DNA of 49,176 bases from an uncultured Opitutales bacterium (lineage in GTDB: Bacteria; Verrucomicrobiota; Verrucomicrobiia; Opitutales; Oceanipulchritudinaceae), in NCBI GenBank assembly GCA_913056355.1, contig CAJXMX010000002.1:1-49176 (forward strand), written 5' to 3'. Shown here in pieces: positions 36,864 through 46,845 of the stretch. The notes under the pieces were generated by a model. It was given only the letters and a program-made list of their open reading frames with translations. It made no database searches and was not told the origin of the DNA. How positions within the stretch are numbered: position 1 is the first letter of the stretch; each line of letters starts with the position of its first letter. The translations under genes were made by a program, and so were the position numbers.

Positions 36864-37850
36864 TCATACAGTTTGGTACCCGAGCTCCCGCAGGGCTGGG
36901 TTGACAAGCTTCCTGACTGAATTGAGGACTTCCATGGGGACCTGCTTTCTTCCCTTACCCACTGAGGTTGGGGATACGCGACCCACCACATTTGCATGAT
37001 GGGCCAGGTTCCCGACATCGCCCATTATGTCGATCACTTCCGCCTTTTGATCGCGAAATGGTATTCCAAACTTTTTCGCTATTTTTGCGATGCAGGAATC
37101 CGAATCCTTTACCAGGTCTTCATAGCGAATCTCGAGGTATCGGTTTTCTGGAAGTTTACCCTTGAAATGCTTCCAATGGACATGGCTGAGTTTCCACCGC
37201 TTTGCGGCCTGCATCGGATCATCATACAGGCCGGAATTAAGATAGGAGGCAATAACGTCCAGCCCGTCCCGGACAAGATATATAAATGTTGCTCCCGGCA
37301 TCATCGAATCCAGGTCGGACAGGTAGAAAGTATTGCCCGGGGTTTTGTCTCCGGCCCAACTGGAAGGAAGACCGACCTCCCTCCCGATCCATCCATAGAA
37401 CCGCTGGACCAGAATCCCTATGTCTCTTTCCTCGGCGGGCCAGCTACCGGCCTCGCGGCAGAAGGAATGGGGATCGCCTAAACCCGGGATCTTGAATCCC
37501 GGACGATCAATCAGGGTGTGGACAACGCGGTTGACAAGGTCCGGCCACTCCTGGGATCTGGCGGTGATCCGGTAGGATGCGATGGTTGGCAGGACGTAGG
37601 ACTCCGGTGGAATAAAGATGTCCAGGTCTTCCATCATGAGTCGGCGCAGGAGGGTATTGCCGGACCGACCGCAGCCGACGATAAAAAGGAAGGACACGTA
37701 GGGAGGTTTCGGTTTATTCCGGGGCGGAAAACCTGAGAAGAGCGACCGCGACCAGTGGGCAGCTTTACGGACGCCGTGATGAAGGGCCGGATAGGCAAGG
37801 AGAAGTGCCAGATCCCTGTTTCTAGTCACACCCACCCCGTCTTCCCTCAT
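36864..37850 (-). CDS. PAPS-dependent sulfotransferase in the wbp-type operon
   Basis: A 328-residue protein. The phosphosulfate-binding loop is [20 protein letters not shown] (about residue 50), and the 3'-phosphate site is [19 protein letters not shown] (about 190). WAGDKTPGN and [12 protein letters not shown] are also typical of the Sulfotransfer_1/3 group. The start ATG overlaps the stop of the upstream acetyltransferase in ATGA, which means translational coupling to sugar-nucleotide genes. It therefore probably sulfates the glycan made by this locus. A longer open frame back to 38222 is rejected because that part reads the acetyltransferase out of frame. Confidence 0.88.
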   Translation of the reverse strand: MREDGVGVTRNRDLALLLAYPALHHGVRKAAHWSRSLFSGFPPRNKPKPPYVSFLFIVGCGRSGNTLLRRLMMEDLDIFIPPESYVLPTIASYRITARSQEWPDLVNRVVHTLIDRPGFKIPGLGDPHSFCREAGSWPAEERDIGILVQRFYGWIGREVGLPSSWAGDKTPGNTFYLSDLDSMMPGATFIYLVRDGLDVIASYLNSGLYDDPMQAAKRWKLSHVHWKHFKGKLPENRYLEIRYEDLVKDSDSCIAKIAKKFGIPFRDQKAEVIDIMGDVGNLAHHANVVGRVSPTSVGKGRKQVPMEVLNSVRKLVNPALRELGYQTV

Positions 37851-38359
37851 TGAATATTCCCCTCGGCGTCCACAGTGCCCGCCTGCATGGCCGGCACCCC
37901 CTTCATGAGTGCAAACGCTGGCACGTCCTTCGTCACCACCGCCCCCGCCGCGATAAAGGCGTACTCGCCGATAGTGACGCCACAGATGATGGTGGCGTTG
38001 GCCCCGATGGTGGCACCCTTTTTGATGACGGTCTGCTTGTATTCGTGCTTTCGTGATACAGCCGACCGTGGATTGATGACGTTGGTCAGGACGCAGGAGG
38101 GACCCAGGAAAACGTCGTCCTCGACGATGACCCCGGTGTAGAGGGAGACGTTGTTCTGCACCTTGACGCCGTTGCCAACCACCACTCCCGGTGCTACATA
38201 ACAGTTTTGGCCGAAGCTGCATCCATTGCCAATACGAGTCTCCTTGCTGATGTGGCAGAAGTGCCAGACTTTCGTGCCCGCGCCTATCTCGGACCCGTCA
38301 TCGACAATTGAACTGGGATGGATGTAGGGAGGATCTTCCATGGGTTCTTCCTTGCTCAT
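37847..38359 (-). CDS. WbpD/WlbB-like sugar-nucleotide N-acetyltransferase
   Basis: A 170-residue left-handed beta-helix (hexapeptide repeat) protein. The repeats begin [25 protein letters not shown] and continue through [22 protein letters not shown]. The motif [24 protein letters not shown] is characteristic of WbpD/WlbB, which acetylates the 3-amino group of UDP-2-acetamido-3-amino-2,3-dideoxy-glucuronate. It lies directly after WbpB- and WbpE-like genes, as in Pseudomonas and Bordetella clusters. Its start overlaps the upstream oxidoreductase stop (ATGA), and its own stop overlaps the sulfotransferase start (ATGA). Confidence 0.88.
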   Translation of the reverse strand: MSKEEPMEDPPYIHPSSIVDDGSEIGAGTKVWHFCHISKETRIGNGCSFGQNCYVAPGVVVGNGVKVQNNVSLYTGVIVEDDVFLGPSCVLTNVINPRSAVSRKHEYKQTVIKKGATIGANATIICGVTIGEYAFIAAGAVVTKDVPAFALMKGVPAMQAGTVDAEGNIQ

Positions 38360-39339
38360 GGGTTCAATTCTATAGCCTGTCCGCCAGCATCCGCGCTGGC
38401 TTGGGCGGCCTCGAGGATCTGCAGGACCCGCAGTCCCTCGGCGGCGTCGGTCTTGGGGGACTTCCGGTCACGGCAGCAATCCAGAAAGTGCCGGCATTCC
38501 TTCCGAAGGGGCTCAACCGGCTCCAGCGACTGGGGCTCCACCACTTTCGAGGCAAAGTAATCCCGCCTTAGGGTGAGCTTGTCGGGCCAGTCCTGGGTGT
38601 CGTCGAGGACGGCCATGGCGGCCTCGCCGATCAGGGACAGCCGGTGTTCCTTGAACGGGTGCAGCCAGCTGACCTGGATCTGTGCCCGTACGCCGTTCGA
38701 AAATTCAATGCTGCAGAGGCAGCAATCCGCGACGCCCTCGCGGAGGTAGGCCTCGGCCATACACCGGACGGAGACGGGTCGGGCCTCCGGCAGCAGGCTC
38801 AGGATGACCGAGATGTCGTGGGGGGCCAGGCTCCAGAAGGCGTTTTCCTCGGTTCGGACCTTGCCCAGGTTCATCCGGTTGGAGGTAATGCGGAAGACCT
38901 TGCCGAAGGCTCCCTCGGCGACCAGCTCCTGCAGCCGGCAAACTCCGGGATGATACTGCAGCAGGTGCCCGACCATGAGGATCCGGTCGTTGTCGCGGGC
39001 CATTTCCTGCAATTGCTCCCCCTCGCTGACCGTGAGGGCAAAGGGCTTCTCCACATAGACGTCCTTGCCCGCCAGCAGGGCCTGCCGGGTCAGTTTGTAA
39101 TGCAGGACCGCCGGGGCCGCAATCGCCACCTGCCGGATGGCCGGGTTGTCCATGACCGCCTCCGGATCGGATTCCACGGTGACTTCGGGGTACTGTCCGG
39201 CCAGATGTTCCCGCAGCTCGTCGCTTGGTTCGCAAATGGTATGCAGGGCCCCCAGGGCGCTGAAATTCCGGGCCAGGTTCTTGCCCCAGTTTCCGCATCC
39301 GATGAGCGCCAGGCTCCTTTCGTGGCGTCCCTCAGGCAT
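38356..39339 (-). CDS. WbpB/WlbA-like Gfo/Idh/MocA oxidoreductase
   Basis: A 327-residue NAD-dependent dehydrogenase. The Rossmann motif [17 protein letters not shown] starts near residue 10, the catalytic YVEKPFAL is near 97 and the conserved [12 protein letters not shown] is near 170. With its WbpA-, WbpE- and WbpD-like neighbours it should oxidise C3 of UDP-GlcNAc-uronate to give the 3-keto sugar for transamination. The ATG at 39339 (MPEGRHERS) is chosen because it follows the upstream aminotransferase with an 8-bp overlap; an upstream in-frame start would overlap it more. Sulfotransferase and glycosyltransferases follow in the same unit. Confidence 0.88.
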   Translation of the reverse strand: MPEGRHERSLALIGCGNWGKNLARNFSALGALHTICEPSDELREHLAGQYPEVTVESDPEAVMDNPAIRQVAIAAPAVLHYKLTRQALLAGKDVYVEKPFALTVSEGEQLQEMARDNDRILMVGHLLQYHPGVCRLQELVAEGAFGKVFRITSNRMNLGKVRTEENAFWSLAPHDISVILSLLPEARPVSVRCMAEAYLREGVADCCLCSIEFSNGVRAQIQVSWLHPFKEHRLSLIGEAAMAVLDDTQDWPDKLTLRRDYFASKVVEPQSLEPVEPLRKECRHFLDCCRDRKSPKTDAAEGLRVLQILEAAQASADAGGQAIELNP

Positions 39340-40426
39340 GCTTGCTCTCCCTGACCGCCTTGCAGATGCGGTCCTGTTGCTCATGGCTCATGTAGGGATG
39401 GAAGGGCAGGCTGAGGACCTCCCGGGCCGCCGCCTCCGAATGAGGGAAGCTGCCTTCTCTATAGCCCAACGGCTGGAATACCTTCTGCTGGTGCAGGCAG
39501 TTGCGGTAGTAAACCGCCGTGGGGATGCCCTGGTCGCGGAGATCCTTGGCCAGTTGACCCCGGTCATTTGGGCGTATCGTGTACTGGGCATAGATGTGGG
39601 TGTTACCGGCGGCAATGGCGGGGGTCCGGCAACAGTCCCCCAGTAGCTCGGAATAGCGTCGACCAAGTTCCTGCCGCAGCCCGATCTCCTCCTTGTAGGC
39701 CGGGAGCTTGGCCAGTAAAATGGCTGCCTGCAGGGTGTCGCAGCGCCCGTTGGTTCCCAAATGGTCATGGTCGCCCCGGACCAGTCCGCCGTGGTTGACG
39801 ATGGCCCGCAAGCGGTCCGCCAGCCCCTTGTCCCGGGTAAAAATGGCGCCTCCATCGCCGTAGCAGCCCAAGGGCTTGGCCGGAAAGAAGCTGGTGCAGG
39901 AAACGGTGCCGGTGGTTCCGCTTTTGTGTCCCTTTCGTTCGGCTCCGAAACTTTGCGCGGCATCCTCGACTATGTGTATCGGCTTATTGGCGACAATTTC
40001 CTCTATTGCCTCATAATCCGCCATCTGGCCGAACAGGTTTACCGGTATGACGGCTTTGGTCTTGGGTGTAATGGCCGCCCGCACCGCCTCCGGATCGATG
40101 TTGTAGGTTTCCGCGTCGATATCCGCGAAAACAGGTGTGGCCCCGACCAGCCCGATTACTTCGGCTGTGCTGATCCAGGTGAAGGGGGTGGTGATGACCT
40201 CGTCGCCGGGCCCGATGCCGAGTGCCCTGAGCGCGATCTCCAGGGCCATGGTCCCGCTGGAGGTCAGGATGGAATGGGTCCCGCCGAGGAATTCGCCCAG
40301 CGCGGTTTCCAGCTCATGGACTTCCGGTCCGTTGATGAAGCGTCCATGTTCGAGGACGCCCGCCATAGCGGCTTCAATGGCCTCCTCGCTCCGCCTGTGA
40401 ATGGCCTTAAGATCGATGAATTCCAT
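39332..40426 (-). CDS. WbpE/WlbC-like DegT/DnrJ/EryC1 aminotransferase
   Basis: A 364-residue PLP-dependent sugar aminotransferase. Features in order: MEFIDLKAIHRRSEEAIEA, the LTSSGTMALEIALRALGIGPGDEVITT segment, VEDAAQSFGAE and the Schiff-base lysine K184 in SFFPAKPLGCYGDGG. It should add an amino group from glutamate to C3 of the 3-keto-UDP-sugar in the diacetamido-uronate pathway. Its start shares TAATG with the stop of the upstream dehydrogenase, and its stop overlaps the next oxidoreductase by 8 bp, so the four genes form a tight unit. Confidence 0.92.
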   Translation of the reverse strand: MEFIDLKAIHRRSEEAIEAAMAGVLEHGRFINGPEVHELETALGEFLGGTHSILTSSGTMALEIALRALGIGPGDEVITTPFTWISTAEVIGLVGATPVFADIDAETYNIDPEAVRAAITPKTKAVIPVNLFGQMADYEAIEEIVANKPIHIVEDAAQSFGAERKGHKSGTTGTVSCTSFFPAKPLGCYGDGGAIFTRDKGLADRLRAIVNHGGLVRGDHDHLGTNGRCDTLQAAILLAKLPAYKEEIGLRQELGRRYSELLGDCCRTPAIAAGNTHIYAQYTIRPNDRGQLAKDLRDQGIPTAVYYRNCLHQQKVFQPLGYREGSFPHSEAAAREVLSLPFHPYMSHEQQDRICKAVRESKHA

Positions 40427-41715
40427 TATGCTTTTATGATCCTGGCCTTGCCGGGTGTCACATCGACAAGGGCGTTGCGGGTGTCAATAATCAGGGGTAC
40501 CGAGTCGACCAGCTTCTGGTAGGGCATCCCTTCATGGGCCGTGACGATGACCGCCGCGTCAAACTGCCCCAGGCTGACCGAGTCCCATGAAATGGATTTC
40601 ATTCCCCGCCATTGCATGTGCGCCCGGGTCTTTGGCAGCACCGGAATGAAGGGATCGTAATAATAGGGATGGCCGCCGCGTTCATGGATCAGTTCCAGGA
40701 TTCTTAGGGCCGGGGACTCCCGCATGTCGTCGACATTCTTCTTGTACGCCATGCCCATAATGAGAATCCGGCTCTCCTTGATGGGCTTGCCAAAATCGTT
40801 CAGGCCATCAGCCAGTTTGGCGACCACGTAGTCCGGCATGACCTGGTTAATTTCCCCGGCCAGCTCGATGAACCGGGTCGTCAGTCCTTCCTCCTTGGCC
40901 CGCCAGCTGAGGTAAAAAGGATCGATGGGAATGCAGTGTCCACCAAGCCCGGGTCCCGGGTAAAAGGGCATGTAGCCGAAGGGCTTGGTCTTGGCCGCTT
41001 CAATTACCTCCCAGATATCGATCCCCATTCGAGAGAAGATCACCTTCAACTCGTTGACCAGGGCAATATTCACACTGCGGAAGATGTTCTCCGTCAGCTT
41101 GGCTGCTTCCGCCACCTTGCAGGAAGAGACCGGGACCACCTGCTGGACCACCTGCCCGTACAACGCCACCGCCTTTTCCAGGCAGGCTTCCGTCAGCCCG
41201 CCAACCAGCTTGGGGATCCGGCCAATCTCGCTCAGGGGATTTCCCGGGTCTTCCCGCTCGGGGGAAAAAGCCAGGTGAAAGTCCGTTCCCGCCTGCATCC
41301 CGGAGGTGCTTTCCAGGATCGGCAGCAGGCACTCCTCGGTCGCCCCGGGGTAGGCCGTGGACTCCAGAACCACCAGGCAGCCAGCGGAAATGTGCGGCCC
41401 GATGGAGCGGGCCGTATTCTCGACATAGGACATGTCCGGCTGGCGGTGCTTGTCCAGCGGGGTGGGGACACAGATCACGACCGCCGAGACGTGGGAAACA
41501 GTGGTGAAGTCCGTTCCCGGCCGCAGGTTTCCGGACTCGACTGCCCTGCGAATGCGGTCAGCAGGAATATGCCGTATGTAGCTTTGCCCCGATTGAAGGG
41601 CATCCACCTTGGCCTCGTCCACATCCAAGGCCAGAACGGTGGCCCCCGCCTCCGCGAAGATCAGGGAAAGGGGGAGCCCTACGTATCCTTGTCCAATAAC
41701 GGCAATGCTGCTCAT
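40426..41715 (-). CDS. UDP-N-acetylglucosamine 6-dehydrogenase (WbpA-like)
   Basis: A 429-residue nucleotide-sugar dehydrogenase. The NAD motif IAVIGQGYVGLPLSL is at the N-terminus, VVICVPTPLDKHRQPD and LESTAYPGATEE follow, and the catalytic cysteine is C261 in GLGGHCIPIDPFYLSW. The C-terminal UDP-binding domain is complete. WbpA oxidises UDP-GlcNAc to UDP-GlcNAc-uronate, the first step of the pathway that the next three genes continue. It may also be WbpO/TviB-like (GalNAc), which the neighbours make less likely. A 125-bp AT-rich gap separates it from the upstream GT-C gene and could hold a promoter. Confidence 0.92.
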   Translation of the reverse strand: MSSIAVIGQGYVGLPLSLIFAEAGATVLALDVDEAKVDALQSGQSYIRHIPADRIRRAVESGNLRPGTDFTTVSHVSAVVICVPTPLDKHRQPDMSYVENTARSIGPHISAGCLVVLESTAYPGATEECLLPILESTSGMQAGTDFHLAFSPEREDPGNPLSEIGRIPKLVGGLTEACLEKAVALYGQVVQQVVPVSSCKVAEAAKLTENIFRSVNIALVNELKVIFSRMGIDIWEVIEAAKTKPFGYMPFYPGPGLGGHCIPIDPFYLSWRAKEEGLTTRFIELAGEINQVMPDYVVAKLADGLNDFGKPIKESRILIMGMAYKKNVDDMRESPALRILELIHERGGHPYYYDPFIPVLPKTRAHMQWRGMKSISWDSVSLGQFDAAVIVTAHEGMPYQKLVDSVPLIIDTRNALVDVTPGKARIIKA

Positions 41716-41840
41716 CAATTTTCCAGTACGGTGATTCTGAATAATTTCGGTTTCCTAAAAATGTGTCAGTGCAAAAATCAGTCAGCCCCGGATATGGGCA
41801 ATTTTTAGCAGTTCCACAACAATTGTGATCAAGGAAAGCC

Positions 41841-43502
41841 TCATTCGGATTCCTCATTTTGAAATACAGGTGCCCGCTCTTTTTCGGACAGATTGCGCCG
41901 GTCCTTCACCACCCCCAAGCGCACTCCCATTCGGCTCACTTCGACCACGGGATCTCCTTTATGGTATTGGTTGGCGGCCCAGCTGGTGCTGGCCATGTAA
42001 TAGTCATCCTCGTCCGGCTGCGAACGAACCAACCTGATGGGCAGGCTGGATTCCTCCGGCAGGTAGGGCTGGGCCAGCCAGGTTACGTGCTCCATGTTGA
42101 TGACGACGTAGGGGTGGCTGAAGGATGGACGGGCCTCGGCCAGATGCCTGAGAAGTCCCTCCGTCAACTCCTTGTAGACGGTCCCCCAGTAATCGGTCTC
42201 GTACTTTTGGGATCCCTGCTGAATCCCACCAGCCAGTTCGTTGTAATAGATGTACTGGTAGGGATGCAGGCGGATGCAGGTGACGGCGATCCAGAGGGCG
42301 TAACCTGCCATTCCTGTCACCGCGGTAATCCGTAAGGCTTTACGGGTCCGGCTCAGCAGGACCAGGATGTGGTCCAGTGCCATCCCCGCCACAACTGCAA
42401 TCAACGGAACAAGGAAGAGCAGGTGGCGAATTCCGTTGTAGAGGGTGGAGTTACGGACGATGACGTAGGCCAATGGAAAAAGGATGGCAAACCAGAGCAG
42501 GAGCCTGGGCAGATCGGCGGGCTGGGGCAGCAATCGTTCGCGTTGGCTAATGGCCTTTATGCCAAATCCTGCCCCGGCAAACAGAAGTGCCAGGATACCG
42601 ACCGGGATCTTCAGGAGGAACATCTTCAGGATGTAATACCATGGCAAATCCTGAGCCGGGACGAATTGCCCTTCAAAGAAAATCGGCATGGTCCAGTCGA
42701 ACTGGGTCACGGCTCCCAGCGTTTCCCCGGTCCGGGCAAACGGGTTGGCGTGCATACTGGGCCAGTAGATGGCCAGGATGACCAGCCCCGCCATTACCAC
42801 CACTGCGACGGGCAAGATCTGCCGGAGGAGGGGCTTCAGGGAATAGCGGACCTGTTCCTCCTTTTGCCGTGCGCCGGCCAGCCAGGCCAGAAGGATGAAC
42901 AGTCCCAGGTAGCAGATGAGGACCAGTCCGCCGATCCGGCAAGCCAGGGTGATTCCGATGCTCAGCCCCGTGAACCCGATTGTCTTCCACCCCGGGGCCG
43001 GCCAATCCCGCAACCAACGGGCGATCCAGTAGATGGACCAAACAGAGCCGAAGGCGAAGGGGATGTCCTTCGGGTTGATGAACATGTGTCCGTAAAAACT
43101 GGGTGTAAGGAGCAGGACCAGTCCGGCCAGGAAGCCGGCCCGCGTAGTGCCGAGGAGGGTGGCCAGGCGTACAGCGCCAAGGACCGTGATAACCCCAAGG
43201 AGGAGGGAAAACGCATGGCCGGTCGTGACATCGGAGAAAGGCGAGATCCGCCGCAGCAGGGCGAGGTTGAGGTCGTAGAAGCCGGGATACTTGTCCTTAC
43301 GGGAGGAGATTTCCCGGGCCTGGTCGAATTCCCCGCGGAAAAGGTGCTGGTAGTAAGCCAGCTTTTGCTCGCCGGCTTCCCTTCGGATCTGCTCATCCCA
43401 GCTGGAACCGTAATCGGCGACGGTGGTCAACCCCAGCAGGGCGGCTGTCAGTATAAGGATTATTGAAAGAACGGACCAGCGCCCCGGTTCAATCATTTTC
43501 AT
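41841..43502 (-). CDS. GT39/ArnT-like membrane glycosyltransferase
   Basis: A 553-residue membrane protein with about ten hydrophobic segments. The short motif YGSSWDEQIRR near residue 30 fits the first-loop DE of GT-C glycosyltransferases, as does TPSFYGHMFINPKDIPFAFGSVW in a later loop. The large soluble C-terminal part (about 425-553) faces the periplasm in such enzymes. It would use a polyprenyl-phosphate sugar, possibly that made by the GT2 enzyme at 30269, to modify a surface glycan or protein. It overlaps the end of the upstream membrane gene by 14 bp. The start could also be two codons later. Confidence 0.78.
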   Translation of the reverse strand: MKMIEPGRWSVLSIILILTAALLGLTTVADYGSSWDEQIRREAGEQKLAYYQHLFRGEFDQAREISSRKDKYPGFYDLNLALLRRISPFSDVTTGHAFSLLLGVITVLGAVRLATLLGTTRAGFLAGLVLLLTPSFYGHMFINPKDIPFAFGSVWSIYWIARWLRDWPAPGWKTIGFTGLSIGITLACRIGGLVLICYLGLFILLAWLAGARQKEEQVRYSLKPLLRQILPVAVVVMAGLVILAIYWPSMHANPFARTGETLGAVTQFDWTMPIFFEGQFVPAQDLPWYYILKMFLLKIPVGILALLFAGAGFGIKAISQRERLLPQPADLPRLLLWFAILFPLAYVIVRNSTLYNGIRHLLFLVPLIAVVAGMALDHILVLLSRTRKALRITAVTGMAGYALWIAVTCIRLHPYQYIYYNELAGGIQQGSQKYETDYWGTVYKELTEGLLRHLAEARPSFSHPYVVINMEHVTWLAQPYLPEESSLPIRLVRSQPDEDDYYMASTSWAANQYHKGDPVVEVSRMGVRLGVVKDRRNLSEKERAPVFQNEESE

Positions 43503-45270
43503 TTTCCTCCTCAAGCAGCCGTTGCAAGGCCAGGGTTTTGTCGTCGATAACTGCGGTACCGTCAATTACCGCAAGTGTCCGCCTGGCCAGGTCTGATGAC
43601 TCGATGTTGTCCTGCCAAATGTCCCTCGCGACATCCTTCATGTCCCAGTTCCACAGGTAAAAACCAAAAAATACGGCCAGGTCCGGATCATCAACCGCAT
43701 CAAACTTTATCCACTTTTTCTGCTCCTCCCATTCGCCGAATTGCCGGTAGGCCTCATCGCCGGTCATCCGCAGAAAGAGGTAACTTTTCAGGTAGAGCAC
43801 GTTTGCAGTATGGCGCTTGGGCTGTACCTTCAGCGCAGTCCTGGCCAGCTCGGCGGCTTGCAGGTCATTGCCCAGGAGCGAATGGGCACCGGCGAGGAGA
43901 AGCCGGTCCTGCAGGTAGGTTTTTTCGTCACGTATTCCGGCGAAGCTGCTGAAGGTAAGGAGCCCGAACAGGAGTCCGATGGCCCCGGGCAGGATCAGGC
44001 TCCTCCAGTTCAGCCTGGCCGCACCCGGGAGCACTGGAATCCCTCCGGCGAATACAGCCAGTACAGGTGCCAGCGGCAGGCGAAACCGGGCACTGGCGTA
44101 ATAGAGGATAAGCGAAACGCTGTAAGCAAGGATCAACCCGCTCAGGATGGCTGCTGCCTTCCAGTCCCGGCTCGCCAGATACACTGCCCCAAAAGATCCC
44201 AGGATAAGCAGGATCCCCCAGTTCATCGGGTTATATCTGAGCAGAGGAAACCGCTCCTTGTGGTATGAAAAGGTCAGGTTGTTGTATTGCTCGTACGAAT
44301 TGAGAACTGCATACGCTTTAAAGGCGATGAGCCGCGCCCACCCAAGGGGATCCCCGGCGACCCTGTCCTTGAATTGATCCTTCCAGAAACGGTTGAAGCG
44401 GGAGATATCAAAAGGAACTGTTTCTCCAGTGGCAGATTCGTAAATCAGTTCGGATTCCCTGCGCGCTGCATTGAGGTAAGTTTCTCCCGTCAGTTCCATT
44501 GTGTGGCCATAGTAGAGCCCGTTGGCCCCTTCCCGGTTGGCCGCGTAAAGGTTGTAGGGACCCTGCCAGGGAAGGATGCGGAACTCCCCGGCATGCCGGT
44601 AATTGAGAATTCCTTGAAAAAGCAACATCAAGGATAAGCCCGCGAGAATAAGGCCCGAACTCAAGGTACGTTCCTTTATTGCCTGCTTCCTCAATAAAGG
44701 AAGGAGGATCAGGACCAGGGCCGCGGGCAGGAAATGCGGCCGGGCCAGACAGGCTAATCCTGCCAACAGGCCTCCCGCCAGACTGAGGGACCGGGACTGC
44801 CTGTCATTCCTCAAAAGACATTGCATGGCCCCCAGGAAAAGAACGATCGCCAGCGTCATGTCCATTACCTGCAAGGAGAAGAACAAGGACGCCGGGTTCA
44901 GGATATAGAGCAGGAACGCGATTAGACCCGACTTGTCCGATTCCCAAATCTGGAGAGTCAGGTGACGGACCTGGAAAGCGGCGAGGATGTGGAGTCCCAG
45001 GCCCGCAAATAAGGCGATTTGTGCCCATCCCTGTAGTCCCGCGAAGAAACTGAGGATCCAGGGGTACAGCATGGCCCGGTAAAATGGCTCCAAGGGAAGG
45101 GAATGCCTACTGATCAGATAGGCGAGTGTCAGGTTTTCCTTGGCATCGGCTTGGGGAAGCCTGGCCAGAGGATCCCCCATCCATTGAATGGCGAAGATGA
45201 TGCAATATACTATGGCGGCGACCATAATCCACCGGTACGCTGTGTCAGGAATCTGTAGCTTGGATCGCAT
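43489..45270 (-). CDS. Polytopic membrane protein, GT-C-like with TPR-like tail
   Basis: A 593-residue membrane protein with about ten hydrophobic segments up to residue ~430. The overall plan (first-loop acidic residues in QADAKENLTLAYLISRHSLP, long loop with NLYAANREGANGLYYGH) resembles GT39/PMT-type glycosyltransferases, but no diagnostic motif is certain. The last 150 residues are soluble and look like TPR helices (LLLAGAHSLLGNDLQAAEL, TALKVQPKRHTANVLYLK). The ATG at 45270 is used. The gene is the first of the leftward cluster and overlaps the next by 14 bp, so the two probably act together. The function is not known. Confidence 0.6.
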   Translation of the reverse strand: MRSKLQIPDTAYRWIMVAAIVYCIIFAIQWMGDPLARLPQADAKENLTLAYLISRHSLPLEPFYRAMLYPWILSFFAGLQGWAQIALFAGLGLHILAAFQVRHLTLQIWESDKSGLIAFLLYILNPASLFFSLQVMDMTLAIVLFLGAMQCLLRNDRQSRSLSLAGGLLAGLACLARPHFLPAALVLILLPLLRKQAIKERTLSSGLILAGLSLMLLFQGILNYRHAGEFRILPWQGPYNLYAANREGANGLYYGHTMELTGETYLNAARRESELIYESATGETVPFDISRFNRFWKDQFKDRVAGDPLGWARLIAFKAYAVLNSYEQYNNLTFSYHKERFPLLRYNPMNWGILLILGSFGAVYLASRDWKAAAILSGLILAYSVSLILYYASARFRLPLAPVLAVFAGGIPVLPGAARLNWRSLILPGAIGLLFGLLTFSSFAGIRDEKTYLQDRLLLAGAHSLLGNDLQAAELARTALKVQPKRHTANVLYLKSYLFLRMTGDEAYRQFGEWEEQKKWIKFDAVDDPDLAVFFGFYLWNWDMKDVARDIWQDNIESSDLARRTLAVIDGTAVIDDKTLALQRLLEEENEND

Positions 45271-45504
45271 ATTATGCCTCAAAGCGGTTTTTTGAATCCA
45301 GCATCAGTATGTGCAGGAAAAGCTGTTGTGAAAGGTGGTTGGACAGGTCATGGGGACTAGGCGGAATTCGGAAAGATTGGAAATGTGCACCTGACATAGC
45401 AAGAAATTGCTAAACAGCACCGCCCCATTACGTCCTTTCTTGCCAAGGTTTACAGGTTCCTTACTTCAGAGATCCAGTTATTGACCCAAGGAGACATCTC
45501 TCTA

Positions 45505-46836
45505 ATGCCTGAACCGAAATCCACTAATAAGCCCCCGCTGCTCGCTCGCCTGGCCTTTTACTACCTGGTTATCTTCGGCTGTCTGGTAATTGGGTTCGGC
45601 ATCTCCTATCTGCAACTGCCACCGTATGGGGCGATTGACAAGGGATTCAAGGAATTGGCCACCTTTTTCAAGGGTACCCCCGAGGAAGGTAAATCTGCTA
45701 GTGACCGCTTGCTACTGCATCGCCAGGAGCGTCGACAAAACCTTTTCGATCCCGGCTTCAATCTCCGCGACCCAAATTTTGTCGATCCAGGTTATTTGCT
45801 CATTTCGGAGTTTAACAAGGAGGTAGGACAGGTTATTGTACGCTTGGTCGCGGTTGATGGATTCGAGGAAATCTACCGGTGGTTGCCCCCCATTGAGGAA
45901 ATTCTGAACCGAACATCGCGGGACACGAAAAACAATAACCTCGCCGGATACACCGCCCAAAATCCCGTCCTGCACAGCGATGGTAGCCTGGTATTCACCA
46001 GCGGTAACGGTCCATTGGTGAAGATATCCAAGGACAACGAAATTTTCTGGATTGTAGACGGTCATTTCCACCACTCCATTGAAGTCGATCATAACAGAAA
46101 TTACGTCGTCCCCGTGGTGAATAAGCCTGCTTTCATGCAGTTCGATAAACCGTATCGTGACGACGCCTACAGTGTCATTTCAGCGGAGGGGAAGGTCCTG
46201 GATAACCGCTCGGTGGGGAAAATCATGCTGCAGGATGATCGGTTTTTCGGTTTATTTTTAGGCGCGGGGTTTTTCACGGAGGACAGACTTCACTTGAATG
46301 ACGCCCAGCCCATTCTTGAGGACAATGGGATTGCCAAAAAAGGGGACATCGCCTTCAGCATGCGGCACCTGTCACTGGTCATGCTATACCGTCCTTCCAC
46401 AAATAAAATTATCTGGGGGCGGATCGGGCCTTGGACCTACCAGCACGACATTAACATCCTGCCTGATGGGCGATATTCCATCTTCAGCAACAACGTCCTA
46501 TGTGTGGAGACGATCGACAACGTCATTTCCCACAAATCCCACAGTGAGGTCTATATCTACGATGCCACCACGGATTCCGTCGTTTCCCCTTATGGTGATC
46601 AGATGGAGAAATCCCAGTGCATCTCCTCTACAGGGGGGCGTTCCCGTATCCTCCCTAACGGGGATGTCTTTCTGGAACAGTACGATTATTGCCGCATTCT
46701 TCGTCTGTCCGGTGACACCCTGCGCTGGGAATACACCAACAAGGTGACGGATGACACGGAAGGCATGGTCAACTGGTGCCGCTACCTCCTCCCTGACGAA
46801 GTCGATCTAGACTGGCTGGAAACAACAAAAAACTGA
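45505..46836 (+). CDS. Membrane-anchored arylsulfotransferase-like protein, copy 1
   Basis: A 443-residue protein with one N-terminal membrane segment (about 12-34) and a large beta-propeller-like domain outside. The pattern fits the ASST/Arylsulfotran families. The residues known for E. coli AssT (two His plus Asn-x, Arg and the catalytic His) can be matched: H187-H190 in GHFHHSIE, H263 and N265 in RLHLNDAQ, R287 in SMRHLSL and H314 in TYQHDINILP. AssT moves sulfate between phenolic esters without PAPS; the substrate here is unknown. Start ATG 45505 has AAGGAG at 45488-45493. Copy 2 follows after 9 bp. Confidence 0.72.
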   Translation: MPEPKSTNKPPLLARLAFYYLVIFGCLVIGFGISYLQLPPYGAIDKGFKELATFFKGTPEEGKSASDRLLLHRQERRQNLFDPGFNLRDPNFVDPGYLLISEFNKEVGQVIVRLVAVDGFEEIYRWLPPIEEILNRTSRDTKNNNLAGYTAQNPVLHSDGSLVFTSGNGPLVKISKDNEIFWIVDGHFHHSIEVDHNRNYVVPVVNKPAFMQFDKPYRDDAYSVISAEGKVLDNRSVGKIMLQDDRFFGLFLGAGFFTEDRLHLNDAQPILEDNGIAKKGDIAFSMRHLSLVMLYRPSTNKIIWGRIGPWTYQHDINILPDGRYSIFSNNVLCVETIDNVISHKSHSEVYIYDATTDSVVSPYGDQMEKSQCISSTGGRSRILPNGDVFLEQYDYCRILRLSGDTLRWEYTNKVTDDTEGMVNWCRYLLPDEVDLDWLETTKN

Positions 46837-46845
46837 ACCCTGCCA

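Noticed and set aside
37851-38222. N-terminal extension of the sulfotransferase at 36864
   Set aside because: The extra 124 codons read the acetyltransferase gene out of frame and are rich in Arg, Gly and His.
41719-41840. Extra open frame in the gap before the WbpA-like gene
   Set aside because: The leftward frame of about 99 codons runs into the dehydrogenase out of frame and has no motif; the gap is AT-rich and more likely regulatory.
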